Assembly (NCBI GenBank): GCA_012517265.1
Contig: JAAYVJ010000048.1
Coordinates: 1-35,925, forward strand
Source of the DNA: Planctomycetota bacterium
Lineage (GTDB): Bacteria > Planctomycetota > Phycisphaerae > Sedimentisphaerales > Anaerobacaceae
Length of the DNA stretch: 35,925 bases
Direction: 5' to 3'
Shown here: positions 16,228 to 24,215 of the stretch, one piece after another
Position numbering within the stretch: the first letter of the stretch is position 1
Layout: each line of letters begins with the position of its first letter
Notes under the pieces: generated by a model
Told to the model about the DNA's origin: nothing
Database searches by the model: none
Seen by the model: the letters and a program-made list of their open reading frames with translations, nothing else
Made by a program: the position numbers and the translations under genes

Positions 16228-18096
16228 TTAGTTCCTTTCTATCCGAAATACGAACGAGTTCCCGTGCTCCCGAGGCTCGACAGTGATCGTTCCCCCGTGC
16301 TTCTCGATGATCTGCTTGGTGATGTACAGACCAAGCCCGGTGCCCTTGACTTTCTTGGTCTCGGGGTTGTCGAGCCGCGAGAACTTCTGGAACAACTTCG
16401 CCCTTTGCTCTTCGCTCATGGGCGTGGAATCGTTATAGACATCCACCTCGATCATCCCGTCGATCTGGTGGGCGCTGACTTTGATCTTCCCGGCGTCCGG
16501 GCTGTACTTGATCGCGTTGCTGACGAGGTTGTTCGCCACGATCTGCATCAGGTCCGCGTCGGCGTTGACCACCATCTCCGGGCTGATCTCGTTGGCGATC
16601 TTGAGGCTCTTCTTAACCGCCATCGGCGACAGCGAGTTGATCGAGCTGTCGAAGACGTCCTTCTTGAGGTTCAGGCTCGTCTTGTGCACGGGCAGTTCGC
16701 CCCGCTCGACCCGGCCCAGGCTCAGGAACTTCTTGACCGTGGCGTCCAGGTAGTCGAGGTTCCTCGTGACCGAGTCCAGGGCTTTTCTCTGCTTGAAGTT
16801 GACCAAGCCCAGATACCCGTCGCGAACCGCGTAGGCGTTCATCACCGCCGAGGCCAGGATGCCCTTGAGCTCGTGGGCGACGAACCCGATCAGGTCGATG
16901 TAGCTCTTGTTCGTGGACGCGAGCTTCTCGTTGGAGACCCGCAGGCTCGCCTCCCGCTCCTTCAGGCCCAGCGACATGGCGTTGAAGGCCTCGGCCATGC
17001 TGTTGATCTCCTTGATCGATGTGTTCGGATCGATCTGATAACCCCAGTCGCCGGAGGCCAGGCACTCGCTGGCGCGGACGACCTCGGTCAGAGGCTTGGA
17101 GATCGCCCCGGCCAGCACGAACGAGAAGATCACCGCGATCGCCGAGACCCCGACGACCGACAACAGAAACAGTTGCATGACCTCGCGGGCCATGTCCGTG
17201 AACGGCTGCTCCAGGGTGCCCACGTACAGGATGCCGATGATCCCGCCGTGAATGTCTCTGATCGGCTCGTAAGCACTTTTGTAATAATCAGTTACAACAA
17301 ATGCCCGCTCGTGCCAGGTGCCGCCCTGCTCGACGACCGCCCGGTAGACCTCGTCGGAGACGCGGGTGCCGATGGCCCGCTGGCCGTCCTTGTTCTGGAC
17401 GTTGGTGGCGATCCGCACGTCGTCGAGAAAGATCGTCACGGTGCCGACCGGCTTGTCCTTGTACATATCCCGACCGTAAACCATATCGCGGACGTGGTCC
17501 ACGAAGCTGTAGTCGCGGTTGATCGCCCGCCCGCCGTACAGGACGCCGACGACCGCCCCGTTGCCGTCGAGAACCGGAACCGCATATTCCTTGGCCATGA
17601 CCAGGTTGAGGGTCGTACGGCTCGTGGGCCGGGCCCTCGGGGTCGACTGGATCTCGATGGGCTGCTTGCCGGGGAAATCGCCCATTGTGGCCAGTTCCTC
17701 GACCGAGATGATCCGCGTCCCGCCGACCGGTCTGGCCTTCTCCCCCGCCGAGCGGGCGATCTCGCTTCGCACAGAGCCCAATTCGGCGACGGTCACGTAA
17801 CACAGATAGTGCACGCCGAGCTTGTCCTTCAATGCCTCGATGTTGCCGTTGGGCGAAACCAGCTTCAGCGCCTGGCCGATGCGCTCGATCTCGGCCGTAT
17901 AGACCGTCCGCGCGGTCGCCAGGTCATGGATGACCTTGCGGTCGGTCCGCCCGATGATGTCCTTCTGAATCACCCAGTACCCCAGCAGGGCGATGGAGAT
18001 CGACAGCACCAAGATCACCATGAGGAACGAGAGCAGGATTCTCGTCTTCACAGAGACCGGCGGCAGTATTCGGCTAGTTTCCGTTTTCGTGGGCAT
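16228..18096 (-). CDS. Cache-type membrane sensor histidine kinase of the hydrogenase operon
   Basis: A 622-residue kinase: TM1 (about 20-42), a long extracytoplasmic Cache-like sensor (about 45-302, with the repeat-like IIGILYVGTLEQPF end typical of single/double Cache), TM2 (about 307-330), HAMP (about 331-385), coiled linker, HisKA-like H-box GFVAHELKGIL (His408; Pro of HELKxP replaced by Gly), N-box NNLVSNAIKYS and G2 GTGLGLYI. The G1 box reads NDSTPM, lacking the usual DxGxG glycines. It overlaps the rex 3' end by 23 bp and precedes hndB by 5 bp, so it is part of the operon. The CheY-like protein at the operon's end is a plausible partner. No PAS, heme or iron-sulfur sensor is evident; the signal is probably a small extracellular ligand (inference). 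Confidence 0.85.
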   Translation of the reverse strand: MPTKTETSRILPPVSVKTRILLSFLMVILVLSISIALLGYWVIQKDIIGRTDRKVIHDLATARTVYTAEIERIGQALKLVSPNGNIEALKDKLGVHYLCYVTVAELGSVRSEIARSAGEKARPVGGTRIISVEELATMGDFPGKQPIEIQSTPRARPTSRTTLNLVMAKEYAVPVLDGNGAVVGVLYGGRAINRDYSFVDHVRDMVYGRDMYKDKPVGTVTIFLDDVRIATNVQNKDGQRAIGTRVSDEVYRAVVEQGGTWHERAFVVTDYYKSAYEPIRDIHGGIIGILYVGTLEQPFTDMAREVMQLFLLSVVGVSAIAVIFSFVLAGAISKPLTEVVRASECLASGDWGYQIDPNTSIKEINSMAEAFNAMSLGLKEREASLRVSNEKLASTNKSYIDLIGFVAHELKGILASAVMNAYAVRDGYLGLVNFKQRKALDSVTRNLDYLDATVKKFLSLGRVERGELPVHKTSLNLKKDVFDSSINSLSPMAVKKSLKIANEISPEMVVNADADLMQIVANNLVSNAIKYSPDAGKIKVSAHQIDGMIEVDVYNDSTPMSEEQRAKLFQKFSRLDNPETKKVKGTGLGLYITKQIIEKHGGTITVEPREHGNSFVFRIERN

Positions 18097-18697
18097 TGAC
18101 GAAATAGATCAGATTCTCAAGTTCTGTCTCGAGGTTGATATTGTTCACGATCGAGCCGTTCGGGGCCTTGAGGCAGATCGGCGCGAAATTCAGAACCCCC
18201 TTGATCCCGGCCGCCAGCACAAGCCCCAACACCTGCTGGGCGGCGTAGTCGGGGACCGCGATGATCGCCAGCGTGATGTTGCGGCTCTTCACGAATTCGG
18301 CCAGATTCTCCAGAGGCAGTACAGGCGGTTTGCCGTCCGGATTGTACTTCACCGGATCGATCTCGAATCCGGCGGCGATGCTGATGCCGCTTCGCTCGAA
18401 GCCAGGATAGTGCAGCAGGGCCCGCCCCATGTTGCCGACGCCGATCAGAACGAACTCCTGAAGCTGCTCTTTGCCCAGGATCTTGTTGAGTTGATCGGCC
18501 AATTCGTCGACCTTGTAGCCCCCTCGGCGGTTCCCTGTGATTCCGAACAGAGAGAAATCCTTGCGAACCTGGGCCGCCGTGACACCGGCTGCGTCCGCCA
18601 AATTATCGGAAAAGACCCTGACGAAGTTCAGCGTCTTGAGCCGATTCAGCGCGTTTTTGTACCTGGATAACCGTATTATACAACTTCGATTGGCCAT
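18074..18697 (-). CDS. rex: Redox-sensing transcriptional repressor Rex
   Basis: A 207-residue NADH/NAD+-responsive repressor. The N-terminal winged helix (1-80) has SRYKNALNRL and the recognition region AAQVRKDFSLFGITGNRRGGY. The Rossmann domain (81-205) carries GVGNMGRAL (86-94), FEIDP and IAVPDYAAQQV. Start chosen at ATG 18697: it gives the usual Rex length, has AAGG upstream, and a good promoter lies between it and the further upstream ATG at 18802, which would then be outside the transcript. As first gene of the operon it is positioned to repress its own hydrogenase genes when NAD+ is high and release them when NADH accumulates, a known role of Rex in fermenters. Confidence 0.93.
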   Translation of the reverse strand: MANRSCIIRLSRYKNALNRLKTLNFVRVFSDNLADAAGVTAAQVRKDFSLFGITGNRRGGYKVDELADQLNKILGKEQLQEFVLIGVGNMGRALLHYPGFERSGISIAAGFEIDPVKYNPDGKPPVLPLENLAEFVKSRNITLAIIAVPDYAAQQVLGLVLAAGIKGVLNFAPICLKAPNGSIVNNINLETELENLIYFVNAHENGN

Positions 18698-18784
18698 GAC
18701 CTGCACGCCTTGTTCCCATGCGTTCGAGCTAGCGACAAACCCAGTGGGGTGCCCCCCGAAATGCTCAAAGCTCTTTATCGCACC

Positions 18785-18813
18785 ATTATCGAACATATAC
18801 ACATGCAGGTCAA
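18785..18813 (-). promoter_or_regulatory. Sigma70-type promoter of the rex-hydrogenase operon
   Basis: On the minus strand TTGACC (18808-18813) and GATAAT (18785-18790) are separated by exactly 17 bp; both hexamers match five of six consensus positions or nearly so. The start site would be near 18778, giving a leader of about 80 nt before rex. Confidence 0.65.
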
Positions 18814-18818
18814 GGAAA

Positions 18819-18839
18819 ATGTTGCACCATTTTTCACAT
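18819..18839. promoter_or_regulatory. Weak candidate Rex operator
   Basis: The 21-bp stretch begins ATGTTGCA and ends TTTTCACAT on the plus strand. The right half matches the Rex half-site TTCACAA in six of seven positions, the left half poorly (TTG only). It lies 5 bp upstream of the -35. Rex autoregulation is common, but this is one good half-site only. Confidence 0.3.
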
Positions 18840-18840
18840 C

Positions 18841-19297
18841 TGAGTTCCAGATATCAGTACTAAAAACGAGGATTGGGGTTCAGATCGCCCCTGAGGCACT
18901 GCCGAAAGGCCCATGCGAAACGGACCTGCGATGCCGGGATGGGAACACCTCCCGGGGCCGACCCCGCCCCCTGGCCCCTTCCATCCCCACTATCTGCTTG
19001 GTCAGCTAGGTCGAAGCACGACAGGCGGCATAACCCGACCAGTCTTCGCCTCATACGCAAAAGCAGGAGAAGTCTTATGTTACGAAAATCACAAAAAGCA
19101 TGGTCTTTAAGACTCAGCGATCATCCAAGATGCCAGACAATCCCCAGCCTCGTGCCATATGGAAAGGGTCAATGACCTGACCGCGTACGTCTTTGTAGTA
19201 TATCAGTAGGATAATTTGAAATCCATCTAGGCAAAGCCTGCCTCCAGGAATCCCCCATGATGGCCGAAGTCTATCGCGGCGGCATGCCAGAACGAGA
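18841..19297. other. Intergenic region upstream of cheW with small hairpins, no assured gene
   Basis: About 460 bp between the divergent rex and cheW transcription units. A 6-bp stem CCGGGA/TCCCGG with a 10-nt loop occurs near 18932-18955. A -10-like GATAAT occurs at 19210-19215 without a good -35. A 32-codon frame at 19077 is listed separately. I looked for sigma54, sigma28 and riboswitch signatures and found none convincing. Confidence 0.4.
19077..19175 (+). CDS. Possible 32-aa small ORF upstream of cheW
   Basis: ATG 19077 follows AGGAG at 7 bp, a better site than most chance frames. The product begins MLRKSQKAWSLRL, is basic and has no recognised family. Local composition is less GC-rich than the surrounding genes. 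It could be a leader peptide or a chance frame. Confidence 0.2.
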   Translation: MLRKSQKAWSLRLSDHPRCQTIPSLVPYGKGQ

Positions 19298-19313
19298 GGT
19301 TCTCGCGAGAACC
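19298..19313. promoter_or_regulatory. Perfect 16-bp palindrome just before the cheW ribosome binding site
   Basis: GGTTCTCGCGAGAACC reads the same on both strands. It ends 10 bp before the AAGGAG of cheW. It may be an operator for a dimeric regulator or form a short hairpin in the leader. Confidence 0.4.
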
Positions 19314-19335
19314 GCATCTGATGAAGGAGAGCGCG

Positions 19336-19836
19336 ATGCCGGACGCACTTGCACAAGATCGCCAGAGACAGACAGCAATGATTGAGAAGGAGGGCAAGTA
19401 CCTGACCTTTGCCTTGGGAGCGGAGGAGTACGGCCTGGAAATCCTCAAGGTCCGCGAGATCGTCGGATACATCAATGTGACCGCCGTGCCGCAGACGCCG
19501 TCGCACGTCAAGGGCGTCGTCAATCTCCGCGGCCAAGTCATTCCGGTCGTCGATCTGCGGGCCAAGTTTGGCATGGCCACCACCGAGGTCACCGAGCAGA
19601 CCTGCATCATCGTCGTCGAGATCACCCAGAGCGGCCGCAAGTCCAACACCGGCATCATCGTCGACCGCGTCCAGGAAGTTCTGGACATCTCCGGCCAGCA
19701 CATCGAGGAGGCGCCGCAGTTCGGCGATTCGGTTGACACCGACTTCATCCTGGGCATGGGCAAGGTCGGGGACAAGGTCAAGATCCTATTGGACATCGAC
19801 CGCGTCCTGGCCGCAAGCGACTCGGCCGTACACTGA
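19336..19836 (+). CDS. cheW: Chemotaxis coupling protein CheW
   Basis: A 166-residue adaptor that links receptors to CheA. The CheW beta-barrel domain (about 20-160) shows YLTFALGAEEYGLEILKVREI (split here as YLTFALGAEEYG, then LEILKVREI), the conserved VVNLRGQVIPVVDLR core (60-74) and GIIVDRVQEVL. The start is ATG 19336 with AAGGAG 6 bp before it; the in-frame ATG at 19321 overlaps that site and is not used. The mcp gene begins 38 bp downstream on the same strand, so the pair is an operon. No cheA, cheR, cheB or cheY of a chemotaxis set is nearby, so the core kinase must be encoded elsewhere. Confidence 0.93.
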   Translation: MPDALAQDRQRQTAMIEKEGKYLTFALGAEEYGLEILKVREIVGYINVTAVPQTPSHVKGVVNLRGQVIPVVDLRAKFGMATTEVTEQTCIIVVEITQSGRKSNTGIIVDRVQEVLDISGQHIEEAPQFGDSVDTDFILGMGKVGDKVKILLDIDRVLAASDSAVH

Positions 19837-19874
19837 GCCTATCGCTGTATGAGTGCATTGAAAAGGAGAGACCG

Positions 19875-22394
19875 ATGCTGGAGAGAATGAGACTCGTCAC
19901 AAAACTGGGGGGAGTGTGCATTCTGTTGGCCGCCGTCCCGGTCACGATCATGGGCGTGTTGAGCCTGCATGCCCAATTGTCCTCAGGGAACCGGGTGTCC
20001 GAATTGACGGGGGAACGTCTGCGCAAGAACGCCGAGGACGCCCTGCTTTCAGGCACGAAGCAGGACGGCCAGACCGTGTCGGCCTTCATCGCGGGAGCCC
20101 AGAACGACACTCTGGCCCTCGCCGCCTCGGGAACCGTTCATTCCTATGTCCAGGCAAAGACCGGATCGAGCGAACTGTGGAATCGCATCACGCGAGCGCA
20201 CTGCGATCTGATCCTCAACGGGCTCCTCGACGCGGCTGTCCTTCAGAAGGCCTCCGCCGAACAGACCGCCGGAGTCGATACGACCCTGCCCAAGATGGTC
20301 CTGTCCAAGAAAGTCGGGAAGACCGGCTATGCCTTCGTGCTCAACTCCAAGGGCGACACCCTGGTTCACCCCCGAACGGAGTTCGTTGGCAAGAACGTGA
20401 TCACCGACATGAAGCTGACCGTCTTCCAGGAAATGCTCGACCGTCGCAAGTCCGGCGAAAACGGGTGGCTCACGTATGCGTTCGAAAACCGCCAGAAGTT
20501 CCTTGCTTACACTTATTTCGCCGACTGGGACTGGCTCGTATGCATCAGCGGATACATGGATGAGATGAGCCAGGCGGCGGCCGAGGACAGCATTCAACTT
20601 CTCCGGCGGGACATGCTCGAGGTCGCGCAGCGAGTCAAGCTGCAAACGGCCAAAGGCCCGAAACCCTGCTATTCCCAGGTTCGATTCCTCGATGCGGGGG
20701 GAAAAGAGATTGTGGTCGTCAACAACGGCGTCCTCGTGAACGAAAGCGCCCTGGGGACACGAAGCGACGCCGACTGGTTTGAAACCGCCAAGAAGATGCC
20801 CGAGGGGCAGGCTTACATCACGCCTGTGGAAATCGCCAAGAACACGGGCAGTCCGGAGATCCGCATCGCCGCCCCGGTGTACGTGCAGGGGGAACCGCAC
20901 GGCGTTGTCGTCATCAACGTGGATTGGAGTCTGGTCCAGGATCTGCTGGCCGACAGCATCTATGGAAAGACGGGCTACGCCTACATCCTCAACGAGAAAG
21001 GAGTCCTCCTCACGCATCCCAAGTACACGTTGAAGGACAACACGAACCTCAGCGACTCCAGTTTCGGCAAACTGGCGACGATTGTCAAAGACCAGATGCT
21101 CCAGGGCGCCACGGGAGTGTCACGCTATCTCTTCGAGGGCGTGGACAAGTACGCAGCCTTCTGTCCGCTGGTGTTGGGAGACAATCACTATGTCGTCGCA
21201 ACCACGGTGCCGGTGGATGAGGTGACCGAGATCGTCCGCGAGATCGACCTCATCGTGGCCGGCGGGACTCGCGTCCAGCTTTGGATCGTCGCCATCGCGG
21301 TTGTCGCGATGGCTGGAGTCGGCATGGCGATCGGAGTTCTCTTTGCGCGATCCGTTTCGAAGGCGCTCGGTCGAATCGTAGTGCAGTTGACCGAGGGGGC
21401 CGAGCAGGTCGCTTCGGCATCCAGCCAGGTCTCCTCGGCCTCGCAGTCGCTGGCCGAAGGGGCGACGGAGCAGGCCGCCGGCCTGCAGGAGACCTCCTCC
21501 AGCCTTGAAGAGATGTCCAGCATGACCAAGCAGAACGCCGACAACGCCCAGCAGGCCAACACCCTGGCCGCCGAGGCGAAGAAGGCCGCCGGCTCCGGCG
21601 TCGAATCGATGAGCCGGATGAACGCCGCGATCCAGGAGATCCAGAGGAGTTCCGACGAAACCGCCAAGATCATCAAAGTGATCGACGAGATCGCGTTCCA
21701 GACGAATCTGCTGGCACTGAACGCCGCGGTGGAAGCGGCGAGGGCAGGCGAGGCGGGCAAGGGCTTCGCCGTCGTCGCCGAAGAGGTGCGGAACCTGGCG
21801 ATGCGATCGGCGGAAGCGGCCAAGAACACCGCCAGCATGATCGAGGAGTCGGTCAAGAACTCCAAGAACGGCGTGGACATCGCCAGCGAAGTCAGCAAGG
21901 TCCTCGAAGAGATCGTCCAAAGCGTGGGCAAGACGACGGACCTGGTCAGCGAGATCGCGGCGGCTTCGCAGGAACAGGCCCAGGGGATCGACCAGGTGAA
22001 CACCGCGGTCTCTCAGATGGACAAGGTGACGCAGCAGAACGCCGCCAACGCCGAGGAATCGGCCAGCGCGTCGGAAGAGCTCAGCGCCCAGGCGGAAAGC
22101 ATGAAGGAGATTGTGAGCCAACTGGTGGCGATGGTCGAGGGCGCCGGCTCGCAGGCGGCCCGGTCGCACGCAGGCGGATCGGATCGTCACGCCGTCCGTT
22201 CGAACGTCGAGACTCAGTTCCGCGCGGTTTCGAAGCCCCGGCCGAATACCCGCAAGTTCGCCAGGTCGGACGAAGTCCTGCACGAGATCGCCGAGCCGTC
22301 CGGCAAGTCGCGGGCCGCAGCCTCGAAATCCGCCGCAAAGGCCGCGATCCCGCTCGAAAGCGACCACGAAAGCCTCAGGGAATTCAACAGCTAA
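19875..22394 (+). CDS. Methyl-accepting chemotaxis protein with two Cache-like sensor modules
   Basis: An 839-residue inner-membrane receptor. TM1 is about 10-32; the extracellular region (33-465) holds two related Cache units, each with GKTGYA followed by LN.KG and a downstream HP (148-166 and 364-382). TM2 is about 467-491. The cytoplasmic signalling domain (about 500-755) has the highly conserved hairpin tip EIAFQTNLLALNAAVEAARA (605-624) followed by GEAGKGFAVVAEEVRNLA. HAMP is short or degenerate after TM2. The tail (756-839) is Ser/Ala/Lys-rich, with no CheR-binding pentapeptide at its end. GGAGAG precedes the ATG. The ligand is unknown; Cache domains often bind organic acids or amino acids. 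Confidence 0.93.
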   Translation: MLERMRLVTKLGGVCILLAAVPVTIMGVLSLHAQLSSGNRVSELTGERLRKNAEDALLSGTKQDGQTVSAFIAGAQNDTLALAASGTVHSYVQAKTGSSELWNRITRAHCDLILNGLLDAAVLQKASAEQTAGVDTTLPKMVLSKKVGKTGYAFVLNSKGDTLVHPRTEFVGKNVITDMKLTVFQEMLDRRKSGENGWLTYAFENRQKFLAYTYFADWDWLVCISGYMDEMSQAAAEDSIQLLRRDMLEVAQRVKLQTAKGPKPCYSQVRFLDAGGKEIVVVNNGVLVNESALGTRSDADWFETAKKMPEGQAYITPVEIAKNTGSPEIRIAAPVYVQGEPHGVVVINVDWSLVQDLLADSIYGKTGYAYILNEKGVLLTHPKYTLKDNTNLSDSSFGKLATIVKDQMLQGATGVSRYLFEGVDKYAAFCPLVLGDNHYVVATTVPVDEVTEIVREIDLIVAGGTRVQLWIVAIAVVAMAGVGMAIGVLFARSVSKALGRIVVQLTEGAEQVASASSQVSSASQSLAEGATEQAAGLQETSSSLEEMSSMTKQNADNAQQANTLAAEAKKAAGSGVESMSRMNAAIQEIQRSSDETAKIIKVIDEIAFQTNLLALNAAVEAARAGEAGKGFAVVAEEVRNLAMRSAEAAKNTASMIEESVKNSKNGVDIASEVSKVLEEIVQSVGKTTDLVSEIAAASQEQAQGIDQVNTAVSQMDKVTQQNAANAEESASASEELSAQAESMKEIVSQLVAMVEGAGSQAARSHAGGSDRHAVRSNVETQFRAVSKPRPNTRKFARSDEVLHEIAEPSGKSRAAASKSAAKAAIPLESDHESLREFNS

Positions 22395-22428
22395 GATCCC
22401 TTTCACCAAAGGCCGTTCCATAGCGGCC

Positions 22429-22475
22429 GAACACCCGGGTGGAGAGGAAGTCCGCCCGGGTGTTCTCTTCTCTTG
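22429..22475 (+). terminator. Rho-independent terminator of the cheW-mcp operon
   Basis: Arms GAACACCCGGG (22429-22439) and CCCGGGTGTTC (22455-22465) pair perfectly over 11 bp and extend with GG/CC beyond one wobble. A pyrimidine-rich tail TCTTCTCTT follows. It begins 34 bp after the mcp stop and lies between convergent genes. Confidence 0.8.
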
Positions 22476-22641
22476 AGACAACCTGCGCCGGATTGGGGTT
22501 TGCCCTTGCGGTCGCGGTCTCGGCGGGTGCTGCAGGAAGGTCTTCGCGATGCCCCGGTTGGAGCCCTCGCGGCTCTCCGTGGAGTCCTCGTCAGGAGGGC
22601 TCTTCTCGCAATCCAATGCTTGTCCGACTATGCCATGCCCT

Positions 22642-23250
22642 TCACCGCGAATGGCCCAGCGCCGCCTGGATATCGCCTACGAGTCGCTCGTCGAGCGGGT
22701 CGACGGCCGGTTCGTACCGGGCGATCACCTCGCCCTGCCGGCTCACCAGGAACTTGGTGAAGTTCCACGGAATGTCGCCACCGAACCGGGGAAGGCCCGT
22801 TAAGAAACGGTACAGCGGATGGATGTCGTCGCCTTGCACGGAGATCTTCGCGAACAGCGGAAAGGTGACGCCGTAGGCGGTGGAGCAGAACTCCTTGATC
22901 TGCTCGTTCGTCCCCGGCTCCTGGCCCCGGAAGTTGTTGGCCGGGAAAGCGAGCACCGTCAGCCCCTGATCGCGGTACTTCTCGTACAGGGCCTCGAGCC
23001 CGGCGTACTGCTTCGTGTAGCCGCACTTGCTGGCGACGTTGACCAGGAGCAGGACGTTGCCGCTAAACCGGCTCAGCGGGACAGGGTTGCCGTCAATGTC
23101 GTCCAATTCGAACGAATACAGACGTGGGGATGCGGCTTCTTTCGATTCAATGGTCCCTTGGGAAGATGAAGCGACGGGCTCCTGCTCGTGACCGCATGAC
23201 GACGCCAGAAGCAGCCCCGCAACCAGGATCGCGCCAATAGTGGTTTTCAC
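22642..23250 (-). CDS. Glutathione-peroxidase-family thiol peroxidase, lipoprotein
   Basis: A 202-residue peroxide-reducing enzyme exported as a probable lipoprotein: signal peptide with LLLASSC, lipidation at Cys19 (lipobox slightly atypical, Ala at -3). The catalytic domain (43-200) has NVASKCGYT with peroxidatic Cys76 (Cys rather than selenocysteine), FPANNFRGQEPG supplying the Gln, and PWNFTKFL supplying Trp and Asn of the active-site tetrad. Bacterial members usually use thioredoxin; an extracytoplasmic location implies another reductant. GTG start at 23250 with AAGGAG 7 bp upstream. It lies downstream of tspO in the same direction (gap about 240 bp). Confidence 0.9.
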   Translation of the reverse strand: MKTTIGAILVAGLLLASSCGHEQEPVASSSQGTIESKEAASPRLYSFELDDIDGNPVPLSRFSGNVLLLVNVASKCGYTKQYAGLEALYEKYRDQGLTVLAFPANNFRGQEPGTNEQIKEFCSTAYGVTFPLFAKISVQGDDIHPLYRFLTGLPRFGGDIPWNFTKFLVSRQGEVIARYEPAVDPLDERLVGDIQAALGHSR

Positions 23251-23492
23251 AGGTTTCTCCTTGTCTCAGACGGAACTGTGGTTTCATAGAACTCCAGATC
23301 GGAGGCAGGCCCTTGGGCAAGACAGGGGACCCCGATCTCGCCGGACCTTCTGTCCACAAGCCCAACCGGCTCACCGACACCCCTGTCTGCGGGGCGTCTT
23401 GTCGTGCCCCCAGGAGTCTTACCCCGATCCGGCGAGCCTTTCCACCGGGGGCGACGCCTCGGTTCGAAGCGCAGGCCCGAATTCCATCCCGT

Positions 23493-23975
23493 TCAACGGT
23501 TGAGCCACCAGATCGACGCATTCAGAACTCCCGCGAAGGACACCCACGCCAAGTATGGGGCCAGAAGCCCGGCCGCTACCCCCGATATCCAGGCGAAGCG
23601 CCACAAGGTGACGACGAGCGCGCCCCAGAGCAATATGAGCACAATCAGCGCCAACCCGATCCGATGCCAGCCAAAGAACACCGGGGACCACAGGGCGTTG
23701 AGAACGAGCTGCACCAGGAACCAGGCCAGAGCCGCCCGCACACCCCGCGAATCCAGGCCTTTGCGCCATACGAGAAACGCCGCGACGCCCATCAGAATGT
23801 ACAGGGTCGTCCAGACAGGGCCGAAAACCCACCCCGGCGGCGTGAACGAAGGCTTCCGGATCGCTCCATACCACGCCTGAAACCCGCCTGGTCCGGGGAC
23901 CAACGAACCAATCACCCCGGCTCCCAGACTCGCACCGCAGGCCGCGGTCAGACGGAGAAGATCCTTGCCGCTCAC
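23493..23975 (-). CDS. tspO: TspO/MBR family membrane protein
   Basis: A 160-residue five-helix membrane protein that binds tetrapyrroles and is linked to oxidative stress and porphyrin handling. Family signatures: KPSFTPPGWVFGPVWTTLY (41-59) and LNALWSPVFFGWHR (92-105), ending NASIWWLNR. GTG 23975 is chosen because GAGAGG lies 6 bp upstream and it gives the normal family length; an in-frame start at 24029 would add 18 hydrophilic residues. It is divergent from the rubrerythrin-like gene, which fits an oxidative-stress setting. Confidence 0.92.
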   Translation of the reverse strand: MSGKDLLRLTAACGASLGAGVIGSLVPGPGGFQAWYGAIRKPSFTPPGWVFGPVWTTLYILMGVAAFLVWRKGLDSRGVRAALAWFLVQLVLNALWSPVFFGWHRIGLALIVLILLWGALVVTLWRFAWISGVAAGLLAPYLAWVSFAGVLNASIWWLNR

Positions 23976-24215
23976 AATCAACCTCTCTTTCCAGGCGTCA
24001 ATACACGGACACTCGTCGCGATCAACCAACAGCTATACAGGCCGTCCAAACGGCGGGTTCCGCCGGAACAAAGGCAAAATCTCCGCGCGCTTTCACAGAA
24101 CCCGGAGCCCGCCGGGCTGTAGAAAGAACGCGGGCAGTTGCGCCGAAGGTCGTGGCTGGCGGAAGCAGGTGACGTGAGGCAAGAGCAGGGGCAGAAAAGA
24201 GAGAAAGGAACCGGA

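Noticed and set aside
18996-19075. Possible c-di-GMP-I (GEMM) riboswitch, suggested by GGCATAACC and TACGCAAAAGC before chemotaxis genes
   Set aside because: The paired stems and the conserved 3' part of the aptamer could not be found, and it lies over 250 bp from cheW; a covariance-model scan would decide.
23251-23492. Gene or regulatory element between the peroxidase gene and tspO
   Set aside because: No frame with a ribosome binding site and no convincing palindrome or promoter was found in these 240 bp.
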